From: Nevskia sp. | GTDB taxonomy: Bacteria > Pseudomonadota > Gammaproteobacteria > Nevskiales > Nevskiaceae | DNA length: 64,000 nucleotides | Assembly (NCBI RefSeq): GCF_021732705.1 | Contig: NZ_JAKFUM010000002.1 | Span: forward strand, 186,001-250,000 | Direction: 5' to 3' | Program-made: the position numbers and the translations under genes | The notes under the pieces: model-generated | Database searches by the model: none | The model's input: the letters and a program-made list of their open reading frames with translations, nothing else | Told to the model about the DNA's origin: nothing | Part shown: one piece after another, positions 18,927 through 26,795 of the stretch | How positions within the stretch are numbered: the first letter of the stretch is position 1 | Layout: every line of letters begins with the position of its first letter

Positions 18927-19646
18927 ATGAGCATGCAAAGCCTCCGCCTGCTGATGGGAAGCGCCCACGCCTGCGGCTATCTGCCGGAGCGCCACGCCTG
19001 CAGCGCCTTCGTCGACCCGGCGTTCCCGCTGGAGCCGGCGCTGTACGGCGCCCTGCTCGATCAGGGCTTCCGCCGCAGCGGCGACTACGCCTACCGGCCG
19101 ATGTGCCTGAACTGCCGTGCCTGCCAGTCGGCCCGGATCGTCGCCGACGAATTCGTGCCGGATCGTGCGCAGCGCCGCTGCGCCCGGCGCAATCTCGATC
19201 TGAACCTGACGATTTCGACCCGACTGACCGACGAGCACTACGCGCTGTATCGGCGCTATCTGGCGTCGCGTCATCGCAATGGCGGCATGGACCCGGACGA
19301 TGCCGAGGCCTTCCGCGAGTTCCTCGCCTGCGGCTGGGGCGCAACCGAATTCTGGGAATTCCGCCTGGGACCGGACGCCGACTCGCCGCTGATGGCGGTC
19401 TCGGTCGTCGATCGCATTCCGCGCGGGCTGTCGGCGGTCTACACATTTTTCGAGCCGCAGGCGCCCGAGCGCGGCCTCGGCACCTACGCGATTCTGGCGC
19501 AGGTCGAGCGCGCGAAAGCCGAGGGGTTGCCGCATGTCTACCTCGGCTACTGGGTGCCGGGCAGCGCGAAGATGGATTACAAGAAGCGCTTCCACCCGCT
19601 GGAAGTGTTGCGCAACACGGGCTGGCAGCGGCTGCCGGACGACTGA
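18927..19646 (+). CDS. bpt: Aspartate/glutamate leucyltransferase Bpt (arginyltransferase family)
   Basis: A 239-residue ATE-family transferase. The N-terminal domain has paired Cys (CLNCRACQSARI around residues 60-71) and the YRPMC motif; the C-terminal GNAT-like domain has the VYTFFEPQ, GLGTYAILAQVERAKAEGL and YLGYWVPGSAKMDYKKRF blocks. Bpt adds Leu to proteins with N-terminal Asp or Glu in the bacterial N-degron pathway. Length and motifs match the family. It lies 34 bases after aat and 115 before infA. Confidence 0.95.
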   Translation: MSMQSLRLLMGSAHACGYLPERHACSAFVDPAFPLEPALYGALLDQGFRRSGDYAYRPMCLNCRACQSARIVADEFVPDRAQRRCARRNLDLNLTISTRLTDEHYALYRRYLASRHRNGGMDPDDAEAFREFLACGWGATEFWEFRLGPDADSPLMAVSVVDRIPRGLSAVYTFFEPQAPERGLGTYAILAQVERAKAEGLPHVYLGYWVPGSAKMDYKKRFHPLEVLRNTGWQRLPDD

Positions 19647-19761
19647 GCCGCGCGCGAAGCCATCGCTTCCGCGCGTCTGGACCCGGCATCGGGGTTGACA
19701 ACGCATTGCCAGTCCGGTGCGCTTCCCGGATAATCCCCGCTCCCCAAACTCTGTGGCCCTA

Positions 19762-19980
19762 ATGGCAAAAGAAGATCACATCGAAATGCCCGGCATCGTC
19801 GCCGAAACGCTTCCGAACACGACGTTCCGAGTCAAACTCGAAAACGGCCATATCGTCACCGCCCATATCTCCGGGCGCATGCGCAAGAACTACATCCGCA
19901 TCCTGACCGGTGACAAGGTCACGGTTCAGCTGACGCCGTATGACCTGACCAAGGGTCGCATCACGTTTCGCGACAAGTGA
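19762..19980 (+). CDS. infA: Translation initiation factor IF-1
   Basis: The 72-residue product begins [20 protein letters not shown] and carries the single S1/OB fold of IF-1, ending in [14 protein letters not shown]-1 binds the ribosomal A site during initiation. The ATG at 19762 gives exactly the family length. It follows aat and bpt, as in many gammaproteobacteria. A lipoprotein gene starts one base after its stop. Confidence 0.98.
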   Translation: MAKEDHIEMPGIVAETLPNTTFRVKLENGHIVTAHISGRMRKNYIRILTGDKVTVQLTPYDLTKGRITFRDK

Positions 19981-19981
19981 C

Positions 19982-20371
19982 ATGGTCCGGGCGCTGACGT
20001 TGGGATTGCTCCTTTCGTTGGCCGCCTGCGACAAGCAGAAGCAACAAGAACGGCTCAAGGAAGCCGGCATCGACCCCAATTCTCCAGTCGGTGTCATCGC
20101 TGCAATCCCGACCAGCGACAACATCGAGAACACTCGGCTGTTGCTGACGCAGCCCGCGGTGCTTGCGGGAAAGATAGTGCAACCGCTGCAGGATTCGATT
20201 CCTTCCGACGAGATCGTCCAAATCCCGCCTCAGACCATCGAATCCTGCTTCGAGAAGTCCGGGAAAATCATCAACGAAGTCTTCGCGAAATGCCGCCGTG
20301 GCAGCCGCGAGCGGTGGCACGTCTATCGCGACGGCCGACGCGTGTTCATTCAGGAACTGCCGGTCAACTAA
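19982..20371 (+). CDS. Predicted lipoprotein of unknown function
   Basis: A 129-residue protein starting MVRALTLGLLLSLAAC: a short signal peptide with a clear lipobox (SLAAC, Cys16). After Cys come Asp, Lys and Gln; an Asp at +2 is an inner-membrane retention signal in E. coli, so it may stay on the inner membrane. The mature part has two further Cys (ESCFEK and AKCRRG) that could form a disulfide. Not recognised. It starts one base after the infA stop, which suggests coupled translation with a housekeeping gene. Its codon use is a little less GC-biased than its neighbours. Confidence 0.75.
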   Translation: MVRALTLGLLLSLAACDKQKQQERLKEAGIDPNSPVGVIAAIPTSDNIENTRLLLTQPAVLAGKIVQPLQDSIPSDEIVQIPPQTIESCFEKSGKIINEVFAKCRRGSRERWHVYRDGRRVFIQELPVN

Positions 20372-20398
20372 TCGACGGTTTCCCATGGCGCCATTCAA

Positions 20399-20425
20399 GA
20401 AAAAGCCCGCTTTCGCGGGCTTTTT
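20399..20425. terminator. Bidirectional rho-independent terminator
   Basis: A-run, stem GCCCGC/GCGGGC around TTTC, then T-run. It sits between the convergent infA-lipoprotein unit (plus) and clpA (minus) and can serve both. Confidence 0.93.
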
Positions 20426-20442
20426 CATTTTGCAGCAGCGAC

Positions 20443-22731
20443 TCAGGCCGGCTCGACCACCGGTGCCGCCTTTTCCTTCGCTTCGATCTCGAAGCCGATC
20501 TTGTCGTCGTCGGTGACCTTCACCGTCACGCGGCCACCATGGGCGAGCTTGCCGAACAGCAGTTCCTCGGCGAGCGGGCGCTTGATGCTTTCCTGGATGG
20601 TGCGCGCCATCGGGCGAGCACCCATCTTGACGTCGTAGCCGTGCTCGGCGAGCCAGTCGCGAGCTTCCTGCTCGACTTCCATCACGACATGCTTCGCCGC
20701 CAGCTGCTCTTCCAGTTGCATCAGGAACTTGTCGACGACACGGGCGATCTCGGTGCGGCCGAGCGGCGCGAACGGGATGATCGCGTCGAGACGGTTGCGG
20801 AACTCCGGCGAGAAGCCGCGGCGGATCACTTCCAGCGCGTCGGTAGAGTGGTTGGCCTCGGTGAAGCCGATGCCGCGCCGCGACGATTCCTCCGCACCGG
20901 CGTTCGTCGTCATCACCAGGATCACGTTGCGGAAGTCCGCCGCGCGGCCGTTGTTGTCGGTCAGCGTGCCGTGATCCATGACCTGCAGCAGCAGGTTGAA
21001 CACATCCGGATGCGCCTTCTCGATTTCATCGAGCAGCACCACCGAATGCGGGTGCTTGATCACGGCCTCCGTCAGCAGGCCGCCCTGATCGAAGCCGACA
21101 TAGCCCGGAGGCGCGCCGATCAGGCGCGACACGGTGTGCCGCTCCATGTACTCCGACATGTCGAAGCGGATCAGCTCGATGCCAAGCTGGCTCGCCAGCT
21201 GGCGCGTGACTTCGGTCTTGCCGACACCGGTCGGACCGGCCAGCAGGAAATTGCCGATCGGCTTGTCCGGATTGCCGAGGCCGGAGCGTGCCAGCTTGAT
21301 GCACGACGCGAGCGTTTCCACCGCGTGGTCCTGACCGAAAATCACGAGCTTCAGATCGCGTTCGAGCGTCGCCAGTCGGTCCTTGTCGTTGCTCGACACG
21401 GACTTCGGCGGAATGCGCGCGATCTTGGCGATGGTTTCCTCGATGTCGCGAACCTGCACGGTCTTGCGGCGCTTGGCCTCGGGCAGCAGGCGCAGGCGGG
21501 CCGCGGCTTCGTCGATGACATCGATCGCCTTGTCCGGCAGATGCCGGTCGGTGATGTGCTTGGCCGCCAGCTCGACCGCGCTGCGGATCGCGCCGCTGGT
21601 GAAGTGCACCTGGTGGTGCTCTTCGAAGCGGGCGCGCAGGCCTTCGAGAATCTGGATCGTTTCCGGCACGGTCGGTTCCGGCACGTCAACCTTCTGGAAG
21701 CGGCGCGACAGCGCGCGATCCTTCTCGAAGATGCCGCGGTATTCCTGATACGTGGTCGAGCCGATGCAGCGCAGTTCGCCGTTGGCCAGCATCGGCTTCA
21801 GCAGGTTCGAGGCGTCCATGACGCCGCCGGAAGCGGCACCGGCGCCGATGATCATGTGGATCTCGTCGATGAACAGGATCGCGCCCGGGGTGCGGGCCAG
21901 TTCCTGAATCACGCTCTTGAAGCGCTTCTCGAAATCGCCGCGGTACTTGGTGCCGGCGATCAAGCTGCCGAGATCAAGGCTGAACACGACGCCGTCCTTC
22001 AGCAGTTCCGGCACGCGGTTCTCGGTGATCAGCCAGGCCAGGCCTTCGGCGATCGCGGTCTTGCCGACGCCGGCTTCGCCGACCAGCAGCGGGTTGTTCT
22101 TGCGCCGACGGCAGAGCGTCTGCATGACGCGCTCCATCTCGTGCGCGCGGCCGATCAGCGGATCGATCTGGCCCCGGATGGCGCGCTGGTTCAGGTTGAC
22201 CGCGAACTGCTCGAGCGCGGACTTGCCGCTGCTCTTGCCGCCGTCGTCCTTGTCCTCGGCCTCGTTCTGCTGCTCCTGCGGCGCAGCCGGCTGATTGTTC
22301 TTGGCAATGCCATGGCTGATGTAGTTGACGACGTCGAGCCGCGTCACGCCCTGCTCGTTCAGCAGGTAGACGGCATGGGTGTCCTTCTCGGCGAACAGCG
22401 CCACCAGCACGTTCAGGGTCGAGACGCGCTTCTTGCCGGAAGCCTGCACGTGATAGATCGCACGCTGAAGCACCCGCTGGAACGACAGCGTCGGCTGCAC
22501 TTCCTGATTGCCGGCGGCGTCCTTGTTCGAGTGGATGTTCTGGGTGATGTACTCGCGCAGCCCGGTTTCGAGCTTGTCGAGATCGCCACCGCTGGCGGTC
22601 AGCACTTCGCTGACGTTGGAATCGGACAGCAAGGCCAGCAACAGGTGTTCGACGGTCAGAAGTTCGTGACCATCGCTGCGTGCCGCCAGAAACGCGGCAT
22701 CGAGGGCTTTCTGCAGTTCGTCGCTGAGCAT
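20443..22731 (-). CDS. clpA: ATP-dependent Clp protease ATP-binding subunit ClpA
   Basis: A 762-residue Hsp100 unfoldase. The N-terminal double Clp_N repeat (residues 1-145) docks ClpS. Two AAA+ modules follow: D1 with Walker [13 protein letters not shown] (about residue 217) and D2 with [15 protein letters not shown] (about residue 497) and [16 protein letters not shown]. The ClpP-binding IGL-type loop is expected between the D2 motifs. ClpA unfolds substrates, including N-degron proteins delivered by ClpS, into ClpP. Unlike the usual adjacent clpS-clpA pair, it is about 2.5 kb from clpS here, with two plus-strand genes in between. Confidence 0.98.
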   Translation of the reverse strand: MLSDELQKALDAAFLAARSDGHELLTVEHLLLALLSDSNVSEVLTASGGDLDKLETGLREYITQNIHSNKDAAGNQEVQPTLSFQRVLQRAIYHVQASGKKRVSTLNVLVALFAEKDTHAVYLLNEQGVTRLDVVNYISHGIAKNNQPAAPQEQQNEAEDKDDGGKSSGKSALEQFAVNLNQRAIRGQIDPLIGRAHEMERVMQTLCRRRKNNPLLVGEAGVGKTAIAEGLAWLITENRVPELLKDGVVFSLDLGSLIAGTKYRGDFEKRFKSVIQELARTPGAILFIDEIHMIIGAGAASGGVMDASNLLKPMLANGELRCIGSTTYQEYRGIFEKDRALSRRFQKVDVPEPTVPETIQILEGLRARFEEHHQVHFTSGAIRSAVELAAKHITDRHLPDKAIDVIDEAAARLRLLPEAKRRKTVQVRDIEETIAKIARIPPKSVSSNDKDRLATLERDLKLVIFGQDHAVETLASCIKLARSGLGNPDKPIGNFLLAGPTGVGKTEVTRQLASQLGIELIRFDMSEYMERHTVSRLIGAPPGYVGFDQGGLLTEAVIKHPHSVVLLDEIEKAHPDVFNLLLQVMDHGTLTDNNGRAADFRNVILVMTTNAGAEESSRRGIGFTEANHSTDALEVIRRGFSPEFRNRLDAIIPFAPLGRTEIARVVDKFLMQLEEQLAAKHVVMEVEQEARDWLAEHGYDVKMGARPMARTIQESIKRPLAEELLFGKLAHGGRVTVKVTDDDKIGFEIEAKEKAAPVVEPA

Positions 22732-23074
22732 GATCGCTTCCTGATTAATGGCTGAACATCACAGTGGGGCCGGGGGCTACCTTTTCCAGTCCCATCATGC
22801 ATCGGTTTCCCGCGGATTGGGAACACGCAAAAGACGCACCACGTCAACGGAAATGAATAGCCGCAGGCTATGCCCTGCCCACGTCCCGGCAGACGGTATT
22901 GATGCTGGTCATGGACGTATGGACAGGCCTCGAAGATCACGCCTCAATGCGGTTTCCGCAACGCTGAACGGCGTTCCGACACCGGACGCAGCGTTGCACT
23001 ATCCGTCAAAAATACGACGGCGCAACTGACAAAAAGCGGCGGCTCGATCCGCCACTCGCCATTGGAGGATGCTC
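22732..23074. other. Gap between clpA and the lipase gene: divergent promoter region
   Basis: This 343-base gap separates two divergent genes. I see no convincing gene in it. It must hold the clpA promoter (leftward) and the lipase promoter (rightward). A small inverted repeat GGCGG/CCGCC at about 23038-23053 lies just before the lipase ribosome site. Base composition is somewhat less GC-rich than in the flanking genes. Confidence 0.5.
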
Positions 23075-24085
23075 ATGCCTTTACTTCATCGATTCAGAAT
23101 TTTTGCGGCGCTGCTGCTGCTCGGCTTCGGCGGCGCGGCTCAGGCCATGCCCTGCCTGATCTTCGTTCACGGCAAGTCCACCAACACTGGGACCTTTACC
23201 AGCTACACGACGGCCCGCAACTACTGGGTCAACGGGTCGGCCGATTTCGTCCGCACCGCCACCCGCAACCTCACGGTTCCGTACTACGTGGTCGGCTACA
23301 ACGGCACGCAGCGCTATTACGAGAACAATGCCGCCGGTGAAGTGGCGCGCGAAATCGTCGCGGCGACCAATGGCGTGGCCGATGGCGGCGGTCGTCGCTG
23401 CGCCACCACCTTTGCCAACGGCGGCACGTTCGTCGTCGTCGCCCACAGCATGGGTGGCACGGTGATGGACTACATTCTCGGCAACAACGACGCCAGCGAT
23501 CCGAACTTCAATTTCGGCGGCGCGCCGTTCTCGACGGTGGCAGCACGGGTCAGCTACGTCATCACCACCGGCGGCGCCCATCGCGGCTCGCAGGGTGCCG
23601 ATGCGGTCTGCGGACAGTCGAGCGGCGGCTGCAACTTCGCCGCCAGCTTCATCCAGAGCTGCGATGACGCGACCTACTGGCTGCGCTCGGGCGAAGACGT
23701 GCAGGTGCGCAACTTTGCCAATGCCCCGGCGCGGCTGATCTATCTGACCGGCGGCTACGAAGCGATCTTCGGCGCCAGCGTCTGCCTGTCCGGTGAAGAC
23801 GACGGCGTGGTCCAGTACGCCTCGCAGTACGCGTGCGGCGGCTCGGCCGGCGCCAGCTACGACAACAGCAACGTCTGCCGCAACAACGCGAAGCAGGAAA
23901 CCAGCGGCTTCCGCAATCTCGACGCCGCCCACGAGAACCACAGCGACGAGCGCGACGACAGCGATTCCGACGTGCGTCGGTCGATCCCGGATGGCAACTG
24001 GCAGTGCAACGGCGTCGCCTGCGCACCGAACACCCAGGTGCAGAGCTCGATGACCACCGCGCGCTACATCAGCACGCTGTACTGA
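23075..24085 (+). CDS. Secreted lipase / alpha-beta hydrolase
   Basis: A 336-residue exported protein. The signal peptide (FAALLLLGFGGAAQA) is followed directly by PCLIFVHGKSTNTG, the oxyanion-hole HG motif of alpha/beta hydrolases. The nucleophile lies in VVAHSMGGT (A-H-S-M-G-G, about residues 127-134). Later GGAHRGSQGAD and several Cys (at least eight) suggest disulfides in the mature protein. Two ATGs are possible, 23069 and 23075; the GGAGG at 23064-23068 has proper spacing only to 23075. It lies 17 bases before a second exported protein gene and splits clpA from clpS. It is a likely type II secretion substrate, by inference from the gsp genes downstream. Confidence 0.85.
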   Translation: MPLLHRFRIFAALLLLGFGGAAQAMPCLIFVHGKSTNTGTFTSYTTARNYWVNGSADFVRTATRNLTVPYYVVGYNGTQRYYENNAAGEVAREIVAATNGVADGGGRRCATTFANGGTFVVVAHSMGGTVMDYILGNNDASDPNFNFGGAPFSTVAARVSYVITTGGAHRGSQGADAVCGQSSGGCNFAASFIQSCDDATYWLRSGEDVQVRNFANAPARLIYLTGGYEAIFGASVCLSGEDDGVVQYASQYACGGSAGASYDNSNVCRNNAKQETSGFRNLDAAHENHSDERDDSDSDVRRSIPDGNWQCNGVACAPNTQVQSSMTTARYISTLY

Positions 24086-24102
24086 TCCCGGAATCCCGAT
24101 CC

Positions 24103-25143
24103 ATGAAAATCCAGACTCTCGTTGCACTGGCTGCCGGCATCGTTGCCAGCTCCGCTGCCGTGGCCCAGACCGCGGTCAACGCCACGCCGCGGCCGCTGGC
24201 GGAAGAAGCCGCCGCCGCCTACCGCGATCAGGCGCGCTACCCGCGTTCGTCGCGGCCGATCCTCGACGCCGTCGATCCGATCCTGAAGAAGCGCGAAATC
24301 TCGAAGCAGACCCTGCCCGGCCCAAACGGCGAAGGCCCGTTCCTGTCGGTGTGGACGTCGGCGCTGTCGTACGAGCCGGGTGAAACCGCCGAGCTGTATG
24401 CGGAGCTGACCGATGGCCCGACTCGCGCGCCGAGCCTCGCCAACCTGCTCGACAAGACCCGCCGCGACGAAGCGCAGACCATCACCGCCAAGCTGATCGC
24501 CGAAGAGAGCGGCCTGCTCGGCGAAGTGACGTATCGCGACGACGGCCAGAACGGCGATCGTCGCGCCGGAGACCGCATCTACACCGCCCGCTTCACGATG
24601 CCGCAGGCGCGGGCGCCGGAAGCCGGGTTCGCCGAATCGATCGCGGTGCATGTGCAGGCAGTCACCGCGCGCGACGGCGCGCGTGCCGCGCTCGGCGGCC
24701 TCCTGTACTCGAACCCGGGTGCGCAGCTGACCGGCCGTTACAAGGACACGATGCGCGACGGCAACCTGGTGATGTCAGCGGAAATCGACGTGAAGACGCC
24801 GGGCCGCTATCACATCGCCGGAACGCTGGCCGGCAAGGTCGGCCGCCTCGCAGGCGAGCGTCCGATGGCCTGGGCCCAGAACGCGCAGCTGATGACCGCC
24901 GGCAAGCAGTGGATCGACCTGCCGTTCTACGGCCTGATCTTCCGCGACATGGACACCGCCGGCCGCTACACGCTGAGCTCGGTCACGCTGACGTCGGCGC
25001 TCGGCATGCCGAACGCGATGTCGTCGGTGCGGCGCGATGTCCATCAGACGCGCAGCTACGCGCTGGCGGAGTTCCTCGCCCGCCCGTTCGGCGACACGCA
25101 GCTGCTGGAGTCGGTGAAGCGCCTCGAGAACAGCGCCAACTGA
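24103..25143 (+). CDS. Exported protein with choice-of-anchor X-like domain
   Basis: A 346-residue protein with a signal peptide (MKIQTLVALAAGIVASSAAVA). The central part has an Ig-like pattern: SYEPGETAELYAELTDG, then TYRDDGQNGDRRAGDRIYTA, the DDG-x2-GD-x2-AGD-x2-Y motif seen in choice-of-anchor X and similar extracellular domains. The function is unknown. It starts 17 bases after the lipase gene and ends at a strong terminator, so the two form an operon. A role as lipase-specific partner or surface adhesin-like protein is conceivable, but the sequence does not show it. Confidence 0.75.
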   Translation: MKIQTLVALAAGIVASSAAVAQTAVNATPRPLAEEAAAAYRDQARYPRSSRPILDAVDPILKKREISKQTLPGPNGEGPFLSVWTSALSYEPGETAELYAELTDGPTRAPSLANLLDKTRRDEAQTITAKLIAEESGLLGEVTYRDDGQNGDRRAGDRIYTARFTMPQARAPEAGFAESIAVHVQAVTARDGARAALGGLLYSNPGAQLTGRYKDTMRDGNLVMSAEIDVKTPGRYHIAGTLAGKVGRLAGERPMAWAQNAQLMTAGKQWIDLPFYGLIFRDMDTAGRYTLSSVTLTSALGMPNAMSSVRRDVHQTRSYALAEFLARPFGDTQLLESVKRLENSAN

Positions 25144-25152
25144 GCTGACGAA

Positions 25153-25187
25153 AAAGGCCGGGCGGATCGTCCGATCCGTCCGGCCTT
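25153..25187. terminator. Bidirectional terminator between the lipase operon and clpS
   Basis: A near-perfect inverted repeat of about 16 pairs (AAAGGCCGG-CGGATCG and its complement) with A and T flanks. It ends the plus-strand lipase unit and faces the convergent clpS. Confidence 0.9.
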
Positions 25188-25248
25188 TGCGTTTTCGAAG
25201 GACTGTTGCCGCGAAACAGGACCACCGCTGCCGGCGCCGGTCCGCCGT

Positions 25249-25578
25249 TCAGGTCTTTTCCATCACCGTCAGCAGCGGGTGGTGGTTCTTGCGGGCGAAG
25301 CCGTTCGCCTGCGCCACCTTGGTTTCGGCGATCTCCGCCGGATAGATGCCGGCGGTGCCGCGGCCAGCCTGATGCACCTGCAGCATGATCTGCACCGCCT
25401 GCTCGCGCGAGTGGTGAAAGAACGTCTGCAGCACCTGCACGACGAATTCCATCGGCGTGAAGTCGTCGTTGATCATCACCACCTTGTACATCGGCGGCTG
25501 TTGCAGGCGCGGTTTCGCCTCCTCGACGGCGAGGCCACTGCCGGAATCCTGGTCGGTACGGGTATTGCGATCAGCCAT
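25249..25578 (-). CDS. clpS: ATP-dependent Clp protease adaptor ClpS
   Basis: A 109-residue adaptor. After a flexible N-terminus comes the ClpS core: PPMYKVVMINDDFTPMEFVV (about residues 28-47) with the Asn-Asp-Asp residues that bind the N-degron amino group, then FFHHSREQAVQIMLQVHQAG and the C-terminal KVAQANGFARKNHHPLL. It hands proteins with N-terminal Leu, Phe, Tyr or Trp to ClpAP. Its normal partner clpA lies about 2.5 kb away on the same strand, beyond two inserted plus-strand genes. Confidence 0.97.
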   Translation of the reverse strand: MADRNTRTDQDSGSGLAVEEAKPRLQQPPMYKVVMINDDFTPMEFVVQVLQTFFHHSREQAVQIMLQVHQAGRGTAGIYPAEIAETKVAQANGFARKNHHPLLTVMEKT

Positions 25579-25805
25579 GAGAGAAGTGTACCGCAGAGCA
25601 ATTGCGTCAAGACCTCTGACAATGCGGCGGCTGCCGCGGCATTCAAGCTACCCGGCGACGGCAGCGGATCGGCGGTGATGGGCCTGCCGGCGGCGCAAGG
25701 TCGACAGCACGGCCGCTGGCCCCGGCGCCAGCCTGTCTGAACCTGCGTCAAGACCCGCAGTCCGGGCCATGCAGCAAATGTTCCCGCCCGTCACAAACCC
25801 CCGTT

Positions 25806-26729
25806 ATGATGCTGATGATGGCTACTTTTTCCCCGCCCAGACTCAATACCCTGCCCGCCTCGGTGCCGGCGCTGTACGCCCGCTACGGCCGACGGCTGCC
25901 GGAACTGGCGAGCCTCGTGCTGGTCATCGTCATCGCGAAACTGGCGGCGCAGCTGCTGTGGGCGCTGGTGCCGACGCCGGAAGCCGCGCGCTGGCAGCCG
26001 GCCCCGCCGACGCAGCCGAAAGTCACCGCGGCCGCCGGCGTCGACCTGAACCGCATTGCCGGCGCACACCTGTTCGGGCAGTACACGGCACCGTCGGACC
26101 CGGCGCTGAGCGATCTGGCCAACGCGCCGGAAACCCAGCTCAACCTGACCCTGCTTGGCATCCTGTCGAACGGCCGCAACAACAAGGGCTCGCGAGCGCT
26201 GATCTCGACCCAGGGCGGCGAAGAAAAGCCGTACTCGGTCGGCGACGACGTCGGCCGCGGCGTGCAGCTGCAGGCGATCTTTGCCGATCGCGTGATCCTG
26301 TCGCGCGGCGGCAAGCTCGAAACGCTGCGTCTGGACAAGGACAGCACCGGTGGCCTGCCCGGCCTGCCGCCGCAGCAGCTGCAGGAGGAAACCGGCCAGG
26401 CCGACGGCGGCGCTGCCGAATCGCTGGCCGCGATCCGCACGCAGCTGCTGACCGATCCGTCGAAGGTCGCCGACTACATCCGCGTGCAGCCGGTCAACAA
26501 CGGCAGCGGCATCAGCGGCTACCGCATCTACCCGGGCCGCGATCGCTCGGTGTTCGCCGCTGCCGGCCTGCGCCCGGGCGACATCGTGACCTCGGTCAAC
26601 GGCGTGGCGCTGAATGACCCGTCGCGCTCGCTGCAACTGCTGTCCGATCTGAGCCAGAGCCCGCAGATCAACCTGACCGTCGATCGTGGCGGCCAGCCGC
26701 AGAACTTCAGCCTCAACCTCGCCCAATAA
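25806..26729 (+). CDS. gspC: Type II secretion system protein GspC
   Basis: A 307-residue inner-membrane protein. One transmembrane segment (LASLVLVIVIAKLAAQLLWALV, about residues 35-58) is followed by a Pro-rich linker, the HR domain (GVDLNRIAGAHLFGQY; LNLTLLGILSNG) and a C-terminal PDZ domain (FAAAGLRPGDIVTSVNG). GspC links the inner-membrane platform to the secretin GspD and takes part in substrate selection. Several ATGs lie in the first five codons, so the exact start is uncertain. It heads gspC-gspD-gspE-gspF. Confidence 0.95.
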   Translation: MMLMMATFSPPRLNTLPASVPALYARYGRRLPELASLVLVIVIAKLAAQLLWALVPTPEAARWQPAPPTQPKVTAAAGVDLNRIAGAHLFGQYTAPSDPALSDLANAPETQLNLTLLGILSNGRNNKGSRALISTQGGEEKPYSVGDDVGRGVQLQAIFADRVILSRGGKLETLRLDKDSTGGLPGLPPQQLQEETGQADGGAAESLAAIRTQLLTDPSKVADYIRVQPVNNGSGISGYRIYPGRDRSVFAAAGLRPGDIVTSVNGVALNDPSRSLQLLSDLSQSPQINLTVDRGGQPQNFSLNLAQ

Positions 26730-26795
26730 CACCCGCGCCGCACGGACGCGCCGTATCGTCCGGCTGCCGAATCGCCGCTCAGCCCGAAGCCCGCC

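Noticed and set aside
22748-23029. A 93-codon frame in the gap between clpA and the lipase gene
   Set aside because: No ribosome site, basic shadow-like composition, and it would cover the divergent promoters.
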